The notes: generated by a model not told the origin, from the letters alone. Counted from the first letter of the stretch, positions 23,092 through 32,020 are shown. The stretch: 36,193 bases of DNA from DATJGF01 sp035495315 (GCA_035495315.1 DATJGF010000006.1:1-36193); one strand, 5' to 3'. Numbers and translations: made by a program.

Positions 23092-26025
23092 ATGGCAGAA
23101 AAACAAACCTGCGACCAATGTGGAGCGGAATTGCCCTCCAATGCACCGCAAGGGCTGTGCCCTCGCTGCCTGGCGCGGGCAGCAATAGACCTTGGCTCAC
23201 CGGCGCCGGGCGCGGTCAGCGAGTCGGGGAGCCAGGCCGGAAAACGGATTGGCCGTTACAAGCTCCTTCAGCAAATTGGCGAGGGCGGTTGCGGTGTCGT
23301 CTACATGGCCGAGCAGGAGGAACCAGTCCAACGACGCGTTGCTCTCAAGATAATCAAGCTGGGGATGGATACCAGGCAGGTCATTGCCCGCTTTGAAGCC
23401 GAACGCCAGGCCGTGGCCATGATGGACCATCCCAACATCGCCAAGGTGCTGGATGCGGGCGCGACTGCGAACAGCCGGCCTTACTTTGTGATGGAACTGG
23501 TGCGCGGCATCAAGCTCACCGACTACTGCGATCAGAACAACCTCCCAACTCAGCAGCGGCTGGAACTGTTCTTACAGGTGTGCAAAGCTATCCAGCACGC
23601 GCACCAAAAGGGGATCATCCACCGGGATATCAAGCCTTCGAACATTCTGGTCACCTTGCACGACGGCATCCCGGTGCCCAAGGTAATCGACTTCGGGATC
23701 GCCAAGGCCACGCAAGGTAAACTGACGGACCAAACGCTGTTCACTGCCTTTGAGCAGTTCATGGGCACTCCGGCCTACATGAGTCCAGAGCAGGCGGAGA
23801 TGAGCGGGTTGGATATTGATACGCGCAGCGACATCTACAGCCTGGGGGTGCTGTTGTATGAACTGCTCACAGGCGAGACGCCGTTCGATACCAAGGAGCT
23901 GCTGGCCTTAGGGCTGGATGAGATGCGCCGGACCATCCGGGAGAAGGAGCCGGCGCGGCCTTCCACGCGCTTGAGTACAATGGTGGACGCAGCCCTTACT
24001 GCAACCGCCAGACACCGACAGATCGAGCCGATTAGACTAGCCAGTCTGATCCGGGGTGACCTGGACTGGATCGTGATGAAAGCGCTGGAGAAGGACAGGA
24101 CGCGACGGTATGAGACTGCCAGCGGCCTGGCGCTGGATGTGGAGCGCTTCCTGAAGAACGAACCGGTTAGCGCCCGTCCGCCGAGCACTCTCTACCGGCT
24201 ACAAAAAGCGGCCCATCGGCACCGGGTCGCATTCGCGGGCGCAAGCGCCGTCGCGGTCTCGTTGATCATCGGACTCAGCTTGTCGATGTGGCTCTACTTC
24301 AGACAACATCAGGCCTTCGAGCGCGCGGTCGTAGCTGAACGAGAACAAAGGCGGTTGCGGCAAGAGGCTGAGCGCGAAAAGAGCAAGGCTGAGCGCGAGG
24401 AAAAACGAAGCCGACAGGTCGCTTACTACCTGGAAAACACGCTCGGCGATATCGCACCATCTCTCGCCAAGAAGTGCACCAAACCCTACGTCCAGGAGGT
24501 GTTGTCCCAAGCGGACAAGCGAATCGACGCCGAGCTCAGAGAACAGCCGGACGTAGAAGCAGTTGTCAGGACTGTGCTTGCGGCAGTTCAGAAAGATATG
24601 GGCCAGTTAGCCGATGCGGAATTGAACCTGACGAAGGTCTTGAGCATAAATCGGCGACTATATGGGAACCAGCATCCGGAGGTTGGAATAGCGCTCGCGA
24701 AATTGGTGGAATTGTTGTGCGCTGAGGACAAACGGGACCAGGCCGAGCCGCTCGCCAGGGAGGCCATCGGCATACTTGAACACCTCGGCGCGGACCGATC
24801 AAACAACGTGGATCGTCTCTCGGATCGCAGACTCAACCAGACACGGCTTGCCTCCCTCCCTGTGGAAACTAACGCCTTCGAATCGGCTCTGAACCTCGTC
24901 CGCGAGGCTACCCAGACGCCCACATTGACCACCGCCCTCGATGATATTAAGCAAGCTCAAACCTGCATGACTTTAGGGGCTATGCTGGAGCGCGCTGGCA
25001 GACTCGACTTTGCCGCGACTGAATATCGGCGCGCGCTTGACATATGTGAGCAAGCAATGGCCAAATACCCACAGCACCCGACCCTGGAGGGTCACCGTGA
25101 TAAAGTACGCAGCGAATTGGCTTCAGTGCTCAGCGCTCAAGGCAAATTCTCTGAGGTCGAGGCCTTACTAAAGCAAACCCCATCGAGCGCGCCACCGCGG
25201 CCTGAGGAAAAAGCCGACCCCACCCAGAAGGTTCTTCCCGTGCTTATCTTTGATCAAGTTCCACTGACTGTTGCTATTAGGAACCTTGCGACGCAGACCG
25301 GGTTGCATGTTAGTTTCGATCCACGAGTCACGAACGGAGCGGCCGCGGCTGACGGTCATATCGCTCCTGAACCCTCGGTCAATCTTCGCTTGGAGCGAGT
25401 GACTGCTAACCAGGCGATGGCCTTGCTGCTCTCGAAATATAAGCTCACCCTTGTGGAGGATGCGCAGTCTCACGCCGCCGCCCTGGTTAAGCCAGTCGAG
25501 CCGCTTTCAAAGAATGAGGAGCCTGATCCGGCGTCAACTTTCACTGGCAAACCAGTTCCTCAAGCCTTCACCTTGCAGCTGCTAAGCGGCGGCGAGATTC
25601 AATTGCCGCCGGCCACCAATCACGGACCTATTTTGCTGGATTTTTTTACCTCATGGTGCGGTCCTTGCCGGCTGACCACTCCCATAATAGCGCATATTGC
25701 CAGGCAATACTCGGGCCAGGGCGTGCGGTATGTGGCGGTCAATTGTTGGGGAGAACCTCCAGAAGCCGTGCGGGGTTATCTCTCGCGGGCAAAATTAGAG
25801 ATTCCAGTGGCCCTGGATGTCAAGCAGGCAATGACGGGCGCTTTCAAAGTAGACGCTGTCCCCAAGATCGTTTTGGTGGACGGATCCGATAGGATTCGAT
25901 ATGTCCATGTTGGTGCGACGCCGGAATTGGCCGACGATTTGCGACGCGCGCTTGACGACCTGCTTAGCACCCAGCCCGTTTCCGCAAAAGCTCCAACGAA
26001 GGTCGAAGCGAACACACCCAGGTGA
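23092..26025 (+). CDS. membrane Ser/Thr kinase fused to helical, STN-like and thioredoxin domains
   Basis: 977-aa composite signalling protein. An N-terminal zinc-ribbon-like CxxC pair (C7/C10, C23/C26) precedes a PknB-type kinase domain (about 52-340) with glycine loop GEGGCGVVY, catalytic Lys86 (VALKIIK), HRDIKPSN (177-184), DFG at 200-202 and the MGTPAYMSPEQA activation segment. A juxtamembrane stretch leads to one TM helix (about 379-402, VSLIIGLSLSMWLYF). Outside the membrane come charged coiled and TPR-like helices (about 410-710), an STN/secretin-N-like domain (about 715-800, VPLTVAIRNLATQTGLHVSF and VTANQAMALLLSKYKLTLV), and a C-terminal TlpA/thioredoxin domain (about 820-960) with active site WCGPC at 855-859. 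Kinase plus TPR is common in this phylum, but the thioredoxin and STN tail is not a standard architecture. It would sense periplasmic thiol redox state (inference). Confidence 0.92.
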   Translation: MAEKQTCDQCGAELPSNAPQGLCPRCLARAAIDLGSPAPGAVSESGSQAGKRIGRYKLLQQIGEGGCGVVYMAEQEEPVQRRVALKIIKLGMDTRQVIARFEAERQAVAMMDHPNIAKVLDAGATANSRPYFVMELVRGIKLTDYCDQNNLPTQQRLELFLQVCKAIQHAHQKGIIHRDIKPSNILVTLHDGIPVPKVIDFGIAKATQGKLTDQTLFTAFEQFMGTPAYMSPEQAEMSGLDIDTRSDIYSLGVLLYELLTGETPFDTKELLALGLDEMRRTIREKEPARPSTRLSTMVDAALTATARHRQIEPIRLASLIRGDLDWIVMKALEKDRTRRYETASGLALDVERFLKNEPVSARPPSTLYRLQKAAHRHRVAFAGASAVAVSLIIGLSLSMWLYFRQHQAFERAVVAEREQRRLRQEAEREKSKAEREEKRSRQVAYYLENTLGDIAPSLAKKCTKPYVQEVLSQADKRIDAELREQPDVEAVVRTVLAAVQKDMGQLADAELNLTKVLSINRRLYGNQHPEVGIALAKLVELLCAEDKRDQAEPLAREAIGILEHLGADRSNNVDRLSDRRLNQTRLASLPVETNAFESALNLVREATQTPTLTTALDDIKQAQTCMTLGAMLERAGRLDFAATEYRRALDICEQAMAKYPQHPTLEGHRDKVRSELASVLSAQGKFSEVEALLKQTPSSAPPRPEEKADPTQKVLPVLIFDQVPLTVAIRNLATQTGLHVSFDPRVTNGAAAADGHIAPEPSVNLRLERVTANQAMALLLSKYKLTLVEDAQSHAAALVKPVEPLSKNEEPDPASTFTGKPVPQAFTLQLLSGGEIQLPPATNHGPILLDFFTSWCGPCRLTTPIIAHIARQYSGQGVRYVAVNCWGEPPEAVRGYLSRAKLEIPVALDVKQAMTGAFKVDAVPKIVLVDGSDRIRYVHVGATPELADDLRRALDDLLSTQPVSAKAPTKVEANTPR

Positions 26026-26250
26026 GCTAGCTGAAAATTCACGATGCCCTGGTCTGCGAGCTGCCCCGCAATGCGGTAAACCTTTACCAGCCGACACCCT
26101 GGATGGTCTATTTGCTCAATATCTGGCGTTCATACGAGCTGGGTTGGGGCTACCAATGCCGATGATCTCCGTCCGAATTAGTCGGTTCTTGCGTCACTCA
26201 TCTGCACTCACTCTGTATGTTACCTCTTTACCGATTCGGGTCTGAAAGAT

Positions 26251-27639
26251 GTGAAGATGGTACCATTATGGCGAGCAAAAGAAAGCGAATCTATGAAAGC
26301 GATCGAAGCCGGTGCAGCAGATTCTTCGATTCAACCGTCCGCACCACTCAACACCCGATACGCAGTTATTAGGGCCAAACTGGGTGCGACATTGGCCATC
26401 GTAGCCGCGGGGTTTGTTAGAACTCTCTCTGCCAGTGAAACCCCCAATGCTGGCCCCTGGAACGTCATGGTAGTGCCCTCTTGCCAAACTGTGTTTTCTG
26501 AGGACGCCACGGAGCGGTTCAACAGGCATTGCGCAGGCTGCCATAGCAAGGATGGAAGAGCCCAAACCCCGGTCGCTCGGCAGCGCCACGTCAGGGATTT
26601 GAGTGAGTGCAAATTAAACGATGACGACATCGTAAAGCAGATTCTCGGCGGCACACGCGACAAAACCAACACCTTCAAAATGCCACCCTTCGCGGAAAAG
26701 CTTAGCCGAGCGGAAGCCGAAATACTCGTTCCGTTGGTAAGATCGTTTAGACCAGCATTGCCAACGAATACGCAGCGGCCAAACACCCAACCCGCTGATC
26801 CCGGGCCGCGCCTCGCTGGCATCGTCAGCTTCCCCGGTTGCCGGTATGCCGTGCTGGAAAAAGCTCCCTACAGCCAATGTTACTTTGTTCTGACCAGGTG
26901 GGAAACTCATGAGGGAATCACACTGGACGCGCTCGATTCAGCTCACAGCACCGTACAGATTCGCCTCGCCGGACAGAATTCAGCACGCACCTTGAAAATC
27001 AATACACCTCCCCCGCCCCCTTATTCTCGCCCATTTTTCAGCTCGCTCTTCGGCTCGGCCGATGACACTCGTCATGAACTCATGCTCGAGAACGTCAGCA
27101 CCGATCTCTTTTTCTTCTTCTATGCCAAACTCACCGGACGCACTTTGCTCCGCTCCCCACGTTTACCCGAGACCTCCTTTACTCTCTCTGCGGCCGCCAA
27201 AGATCCATCCGGGCTCATCCGCATTCTGGACAATGCGCTGACCTCAAAAGGGATCGCCACCATCCTCGACGGAGAGAAATTCCTGCAAGTCGTGCCGGCA
27301 GCGCAGACCCAGGGGCACAAAAGCGATGTCGAATCCACGCCCGCAGCCAATAGCTACAGAACGGAGGAGATCGCCGGCCAACGCACTTTCATCAACTTGC
27401 CCTACACGCATCTGCTCGAAGCTTTAAAACTCTATGCCGGCTTCAGTGGACGAACGCTCGACATCGCAGGAGAGCCGAGAGCGTTGGACACCATAGTACG
27501 CCTCACCACTCAAAGTGCGCTCAGCACCAGCGAATGCGAGCATGCCTTCGAGGTCCTGTTAGGCTGGTCAGGACACAAGCTCGTTCCCGCAAGTCAGGAC
27601 TCATTGAAGATCGTCGCAACGGCACAGCTTTCGCCTTAA
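26251..27639 (+). CDS. c-type cytochrome with secretin-N/STN-like C-terminal repeats
   Basis: 462 aa from GTG at 26251 (ATG at 26257 or 26293 are alternatives). A hydrophobic segment at about 47-60 (LGATLAIVAAGFV) acts as a signal or anchor, ending LSASE. A single cytochrome c domain follows with heme motif CAGCH (94-98) and likely axial Met at about 144 (FKMPPF). A central beta-type region follows, with no recognised family. Two STN/secretin-N-like repeats end the protein (about 315-350, LIRILDNALTSKGIATILD; about 375-460, YTHLLEALKLYAGFSGRTLD and ECEHAFEVLLGWSGHKLV). It lies 225 bp downstream of the kinase gene, which carries the same kind of STN-like domain, suggesting they belong together. 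Cytochrome c plus secretin-N in one protein is unusual; the role is unknown. Confidence 0.75.
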   Translation: MKMVPLWRAKESESMKAIEAGAADSSIQPSAPLNTRYAVIRAKLGATLAIVAAGFVRTLSASETPNAGPWNVMVVPSCQTVFSEDATERFNRHCAGCHSKDGRAQTPVARQRHVRDLSECKLNDDDIVKQILGGTRDKTNTFKMPPFAEKLSRAEAEILVPLVRSFRPALPTNTQRPNTQPADPGPRLAGIVSFPGCRYAVLEKAPYSQCYFVLTRWETHEGITLDALDSAHSTVQIRLAGQNSARTLKINTPPPPPYSRPFFSSLFGSADDTRHELMLENVSTDLFFFFYAKLTGRTLLRSPRLPETSFTLSAAAKDPSGLIRILDNALTSKGIATILDGEKFLQVVPAAQTQGHKSDVESTPAANSYRTEEIAGQRTFINLPYTHLLEALKLYAGFSGRTLDIAGEPRALDTIVRLTTQSALSTSECEHAFEVLLGWSGHKLVPASQDSLKIVATAQLSP

Positions 27640-27659
27640 GCCCATTGAGGTCCAGTCGT

Positions 27660-27856
27660 GCCAACAGGAGATCCTCATGCTGGTGGCAACTCCGTTCAAG
27701 GCCTCCTCGGATGATTTGGCCTTTGGCATCGAGGACGATGAAGGCGTCCATGGCGCCTTGCAGTAGGGCTGCCGGCTGCTCCTCACGCGCCCGAACCTGA
27801 TGGGACAACCTCGTTCCGACGGCCAACGAATGTTTCGCTTCAACGAACTGGGCGGT
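27660..27856 (-). pseudogene. PAS-domain sensor fragment
   Basis: Minus-strand translation gives FVEAKHSLAVGTRLSHQVRA, then REEQPAALLQGAMDAFIVLD and AKGQIIRGGLE, the start of a PAS domain (x-ALLxGAMDAxIVLDxxGxII) preceded by a short helical linker as in sensor kinases. A stop lies just upstream (reading LRR then TGA), and the rest of the PAS fold is lost; the frame simply runs on antisense into the cytochrome gene. Probably a relic of a sensor kinase gene. Confidence 0.45.
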
Positions 27857-27929
27857 TCAGCGGCGCAAATGGGCTTGGTCAAGCGGTTTGGGCGACTCGG
27901 TTTCTCTCGCTGACGCAGGTACTATGATC

Positions 27930-27945
27930 GAATATGATCATATTC
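27930..27945. promoter_or_regulatory. 16-bp perfect palindrome upstream of the acylase gene
   Basis: GAATATGATCATATTC reads identically on both strands. It lies in an AT-rich patch about 100 bp before the acylase start and is partly repeated just upstream (TATGATCGAATATGATCA). It looks like a dimeric repressor operator. No regulator gene is adjacent. Confidence 0.6.
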
Positions 27946-28045
27946 ATAAGACCGCTTATGGCTCCTGAGCCAAGACGCGCCGAGGGCAAGAAAACGTGGG
28001 GATGATTTTAAACCCGCCAAGAGCGAATGAGAGCTTTCTGGCGCT

Positions 28046-30193
28046 GTGAAGATGGGAAAGGTGCCGAATATCGCGAGAGATGATAACGGCGTTCCGCAAG
28101 TCGCCGCGCCGGATGAAGCCTCACTCTACTTCGGTCAGGGTATGGCCCACGCGACCGACCGCGGGCTTCAAATGCTGCTGATGCGGATTGTCGGGCAGGG
28201 CCGGCTGGCGGAAACCCTCGATCCTGGCGATGAATCCGTACGCCTCGACACCTTCTTCCGCCGTGCCAACTGGTCGGCTGATACGTTGGCGCCTCTCGAA
28301 CAACTTGATCGACTTCACCGTGTGTTGCTGGAGTCCTATTGCCAAGGAGTAAACCATGTGCTCTCACGTCGAAGCCCCTGGGAGCTGAAGCTACGCGGTT
28401 ACCGACCGGAGCCGTGGGTGCCGCAGGACACCATCCTTTTGCTGCGAATGATGGGATATCTGACCCTGGCAGCCTCGCAGGGGGAAATGGAACGGTTGCT
28501 GGTGGAGATGGTGCAAGCAGGTGTTTCGGAAGAGAAACTCCGCGAACTTTTCCCAGGACTTCTGGGAGGATTGGACCTGGGACTCATCAAACAAGTGAAG
28601 CTCGCCGACCAGCGGCTGATTAGCAGTGAGCTATGGCAATGCGCTGTCCCCCGCTTGATGGCCTCGAACAATTGGGTGGTCGCCGGGCGCAAAACCCGGT
28701 CCGGCAAGCCGCTCCTGGCGAATGATGTCCACCTTGAAGGCAATCGCTTGCCGGCGGTCTGGTGTGAAATGTGCCTTCAGTGTGGCGCTCGTTATCTTCT
28801 TGGCGGCACCATCCCCGGAATCCCAGGGGTGCTTTCCGGTCGCAATAACGACTTGGCCTGGGGGGTGACCTATGCCTTTATCGACGCTGAAGATTCCTGG
28901 ATCGAGAGATGCCGCAACGGGAAATTTTATCGCGAGGACGGAAATCGCTGGGTTGACTTCGGCTGCCGCCGGGAGCTCATCAAAAGAAAAAAGCTCCCAC
29001 CGGTATCAATCCAGTTTTTCGAAAATGACCACGGCGTGCTTAATGGAGACCCTACTGTGGAGGGTTATTACCTGGCCAACCGTTGGGCACCCGCGACGGC
29101 TGGGGCAGGCGCGCTGGCGGCCGCTTTCGGTCTGCTGAATGCAACTTCCGTTGACCGCGGCATGGAGCTTCTTGGGCGTGTGGAAAGCGCGTGGAGCTTC
29201 GTCCTTGCCGACCGGCATGGGGAGATTGGCTTTCAAATGTCCGCTTTGGCGCCGAGGCGCAGGGAGGGCATCAGCGGTTTCGTCCCATTGCCGGGCTGGA
29301 AACCGGAAAACGACTGGCAAGGGTTTGTGCAAGTGGAGGCGTTGCCGCGTGCAAAAAATCCACCCGAGGGTTTCCTGGTAACTGCCAACAATGATTTGAA
29401 CCGCTACGGCGACAGCGCGCCTATCAATATGCCCATGGGCCCTTACCGCGCCGACCGCATCCGGGAATTGCTGGCCGGCCGTGACAATTTCGAGACGCAG
29501 GATATGTGCGGAATGCAGTTCGACGTTTATTCACGGCAGGCGCAGGCCTTCATGAGCATTCTCAAACCGCTGCTTCCGCCAGGACCCGCAGCGGACTTGC
29601 TGGCAAGCTGGGACCTCAAATACACCTCTGATTCCATCGGGGCCTCGCTATTTGAAGAGTTCTACTCCGAACTTTTCCGCGAGGTATTCGGAAAAGGTGG
29701 TCTGGGTCTGGAAGTCGTAGAGGCGCTTCGATGCCAAACCGGAGCGTTCATTGACTTTTATCACAACTTTGACCGCATCCTCCTCGCCGAAAAATCCTTC
29801 TGGTTCGGCGGCAGGACCCGTGAGGAGATCCACCGCCGGGCGGCCGAGGTCGCCCTCAAGAAGCCGGCTAGACCGTGGGGCCAGGTCCAGCGTTTCATGA
29901 TGACGAATATTTTCTTCAACGGGCGAATCCCCACGTGGGTCGGTTTTGATCGCGGTCCCTTTTCCGCGATCGGAAACCGCGCCACTATTCACCAGGGCCA
30001 GCTTTATTCCAGTGGAGGCCGCCGGACTTCGTTTCTGCCCTCTTTTCGAATCGTGTCCGACCTCTCAGAAAACAAGGCCAGAACAAATCTGGCTGGGGGC
30101 CCCTCCGACCGGCGCTTCTCAAGATGGTACGCCTCGGATATTAAGAACTGGTTGGAGGGTCGTTACAAAATCCTGCAGCCTCCAAGTCATTGA
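28046..30193 (+). CDS. penicillin acylase family N-terminal-nucleophile amidohydrolase
   Basis: 715-aa self-processing Ntn hydrolase that cleaves amide bonds (beta-lactams, N-acyl homoserine lactones or other acyl amides). The alpha-subunit part has IARDDNGVPQVAAPDEASLY, GQGMAHATDRGLQMLLMR and GQGRLAETLDPG, all family marks. MASNNWVV places the nucleophile Ser at about residue 207, at the expected alpha/beta junction; downstream are GKPLLANDVHLE, PGIPGVLSGRNNDLAWGVT and FLVTANNDLNRYGD, the beta-subunit Asn/Arg motifs. The start is GTG at 28046 (ATG at 28052 also possible). Unlike most Gram-negative members there is no signal peptide: the conserved domain begins at once, so the protein is cytoplasmic or its true N-terminus is lost. 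No operon partner. Confidence 0.92.
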   Translation: MKMGKVPNIARDDNGVPQVAAPDEASLYFGQGMAHATDRGLQMLLMRIVGQGRLAETLDPGDESVRLDTFFRRANWSADTLAPLEQLDRLHRVLLESYCQGVNHVLSRRSPWELKLRGYRPEPWVPQDTILLLRMMGYLTLAASQGEMERLLVEMVQAGVSEEKLRELFPGLLGGLDLGLIKQVKLADQRLISSELWQCAVPRLMASNNWVVAGRKTRSGKPLLANDVHLEGNRLPAVWCEMCLQCGARYLLGGTIPGIPGVLSGRNNDLAWGVTYAFIDAEDSWIERCRNGKFYREDGNRWVDFGCRRELIKRKKLPPVSIQFFENDHGVLNGDPTVEGYYLANRWAPATAGAGALAAAFGLLNATSVDRGMELLGRVESAWSFVLADRHGEIGFQMSALAPRRREGISGFVPLPGWKPENDWQGFVQVEALPRAKNPPEGFLVTANNDLNRYGDSAPINMPMGPYRADRIRELLAGRDNFETQDMCGMQFDVYSRQAQAFMSILKPLLPPGPAADLLASWDLKYTSDSIGASLFEEFYSELFREVFGKGGLGLEVVEALRCQTGAFIDFYHNFDRILLAEKSFWFGGRTREEIHRRAAEVALKKPARPWGQVQRFMMTNIFFNGRIPTWVGFDRGPFSAIGNRATIHQGQLYSSGGRRTSFLPSFRIVSDLSENKARTNLAGGPSDRRFSRWYASDIKNWLEGRYKILQPPSH

Positions 30194-30279
30194 TCTGGTC
30201 TGTACCGTAATCGGGATCGAGCGCACGTTCGTTAGGTGGAAGCGAAAAGGATCGAAGGTTATCTCTTCCGACAGTGAGC

Positions 30280-30810
30280 TTATTTGGTGAGCCATGCGGT
30301 GGTGACATTGATATTATTGCTGGGGCTGAATAGCCGCTGACTATCAATCAACACGAGCGAACCTAGCCTCAACGGCACCTTGTGGCGCACGGAGAAATCG
30401 AACCACCGCGCCCGCCAAGTGTAGGGCGCAAAGGACATGGCAAACCTCCAGCGGCCGTTCTCAGAGTCGTACAGCGGCTCACCAATGGCCATTCTCATGG
30501 CCCCACCGGCTTCCAAAACCGCCTTGCGAGTGAACCCTGGAAGGCCAGGATTGAGGGTTTCCGCCCTGTGTTCTGCAGAGCCTTCCACCTCGACCCAACT
30601 GCCGCGCCAGCTAATCGCGTAGGGAGCTTGGTTGGAAACCGAGAACAGCGCAAACCGCAGATCATTGCCAGGCAAATTTGTATATCCGATGAAAGTCATC
30701 GCCACGGCGCTCGCTGTGGCCCGCCGACCGCTACGGAGGCTCAGAAACGCGATAAGCAGGACCGCAGCCAGCACAACGAGCAGCGTCCAACATTTACGAG
30801 AAGTCCGCAT
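30280..30810 (-). CDS. hypothetical membrane protein, 'TFIGYTN' type
   Basis: 176 aa from the ATG at 30810; an upstream in-frame start exists at 30876 but would add a region lacking signal character. One N-terminal TM helix (about residues 7-26, WTLLVVLAAVLLIAFLSL) anchors an extracytoplasmic beta-rich domain beginning VAMTFIGYTNLPGNDLRFAL, with SVSNQAPYAISWRGSWVEVE. This pattern recurs in verrucomicrobial proteins of unknown function that resemble a small immunoglobulin-like domain. It converges on the acylase gene. No function is proposed. Confidence 0.7.
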   Translation of the reverse strand: MRTSRKCWTLLVVLAAVLLIAFLSLRSGRRATASAVAMTFIGYTNLPGNDLRFALFSVSNQAPYAISWRGSWVEVEGSAEHRAETLNPGLPGFTRKAVLEAGGAMRMAIGEPLYDSENGRWRFAMSFAPYTWRARWFDFSVRHKVPLRLGSLVLIDSQRLFSPSNNINVTTAWLTK

Positions 30811-30938
30811 CCCACAACTGTCCAATGATGGGTTCACTCCACGGCGCTGACGTCCGATATGAAAACAGACCGTCATCGCACCCTCGAGTGCAGCGCGATT
30901 GCGGTGATTCGGTCATACTGGTAACGCTCACCAAACTC

Positions 30939-31151
30939 TTATCCCCGTCTGCCCGTTCTCCTAAACGTCTTCTCTTGCCAGGCAATGGCTTTCCTTTCCC
31001 ATTGGCCCAAATCAAACACTTCGACCTTTCCACAGGCAGGGCAAGGGAAATCGTGCGGAGCGCGGCTGGCGACGATGGCCTCGAATACCTTGCCGCATTC
31101 GTAGCAACGAATCGTCAGATTCATTGGGAACTGAAAAGGCAGATTCTCCAT
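30939..31151 (-). CDS. small zinc-ribbon protein
   Basis: 70 aa. MNLTIRCYECGKVFEAIVAS carries CxxC, and 17-20 residues later FPCPACGKVEVFDL carries the second CxxC, forming a Zn-ribbon/rubredoxin-like knuckle. The tail is basic (RKAIAWQEKTFRRTGRRG). The start could be either Met1 or Met10. Small zinc ribbons like this appear as nucleic-acid or protein interaction modules; the neighbours give no hint of its role. Confidence 0.65.
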   Translation of the reverse strand: MENLPFQFPMNLTIRCYECGKVFEAIVASRAPHDFPCPACGKVEVFDLGQWERKAIAWQEKTFRRTGRRG

Positions 31152-31258
31152 AGCGCGGCTACTCGCCTAACAGTGAATAATTTTTATGAAACAACGATTT
31201 ATAATCCAGAGAACAACTTTGCGGCCTTGGCGTGCTCTCGTCGTTCGTCATTCTTTAT

Positions 31259-31990
31259 TTATTCCTCGCCGCGGCGCATTTCCAACGTAAGCGTGAAGCG
31301 CTCGCTAACATAACGCACTTCGGCAAATTCGAAAGGCCGGCGACCCGGATCAAAGACCGTGTGCCGGCGAAGCAGGAGTGGCGTTCCGACCGTTACCATC
31401 AGAAGCCGCGCCGTCTTGGCATCTGCTTTGACCGCCAGGAACTCCTCCTGCGCGCGGTATGGTCGCACGCCAGTTGTCTCCTCGATGACTTCGTAGAGAG
31501 GGCGCTCAAATCGTTCACTCCCTTTGAGGCCGGCACGGGGGTGAAACCAGGAAGTGCTGTGGAGCACAGGTTTGCCGTCCCAACCCCGCACCCGGTCCAG
31601 CCGCCACAAGGGAGTGCCGGATGATACTTCAAGCGCTGCGGCCGCCCTTGGGGTCGCCGCAGCCTGCTGGTAATCGAGGCGGAAATTCTTCACCGCAATC
31701 CCTTTGGCGGCCATCTCCCGTGTGAAACTGCGCCAGGCCCGAATACCCGATTCAAGCTGCCGCGCCACGCGGGTGCCGACGCCGGCTTTGCGCTCGAGGA
31801 TGCCCTCGAAGACGAGTTTGCTGATGCCGGAGCGGACAGTGCCGCGGCTGACCCCCAACTGGGCCGCCAGAGAAAGTTCGTCGGGCAAGAGGGCGCCGGC
31901 CTGGTACTCAGGCCGGCGGGCGAGGCTGCGGAGGAGTTGCTCGACCTGGGCGTTGAGCGGCACCGGGCTCTTATGATCAATGGCCAGCAT
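31259..31990 (-). CDS. GntR family (HutC/UTRA) transcriptional regulator
   Basis: 243-aa repressor-type regulator from the ATG at 31990 (MLAIDHKSPVPLNAQVEQLL). The N-terminal wHTH (about 15-80) contains GALLPDELSLAAQLGVSRGT and VRSGISKLVFEGILERKAGV, the diagnostic GntR motif (usually LPSE, here LPDE). The UTRA ligand domain follows (about 95-240), with LWRLDRVRGWDGKPVLHSTS and the final ERFTLTLEMRR. UTRA domains usually bind sugar or amino-acid derivatives. It is divergent from the GH76-pseudopilin-GH92 genes with palindromes in the ~100-bp gap, so it most likely controls mannan use in response to a mannose-containing ligand. Confidence 0.92.
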   Translation of the reverse strand: MLAIDHKSPVPLNAQVEQLLRSLARRPEYQAGALLPDELSLAAQLGVSRGTVRSGISKLVFEGILERKAGVGTRVARQLESGIRAWRSFTREMAAKGIAVKNFRLDYQQAAATPRAAAALEVSSGTPLWRLDRVRGWDGKPVLHSTSWFHPRAGLKGSERFERPLYEVIEETTGVRPYRAQEEFLAVKADAKTARLLMVTVGTPLLLRRHTVFDPGRRPFEFAEVRYVSERFTLTLEMRRGEE

Positions 31991-32020
31991 TTGATTGATT
32001 GTGTAGACAAATATGGCGAC

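Larger units (their letters stand above)
27640..28045. other. intergenic region with PAS relic and palindrome
   Basis: A 406-bp gap before the acylase gene. It contains a minus-strand PAS-domain remnant and a perfect 16-bp palindrome at 27930-27945. Nothing else is recognisable. Confidence 0.6.
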
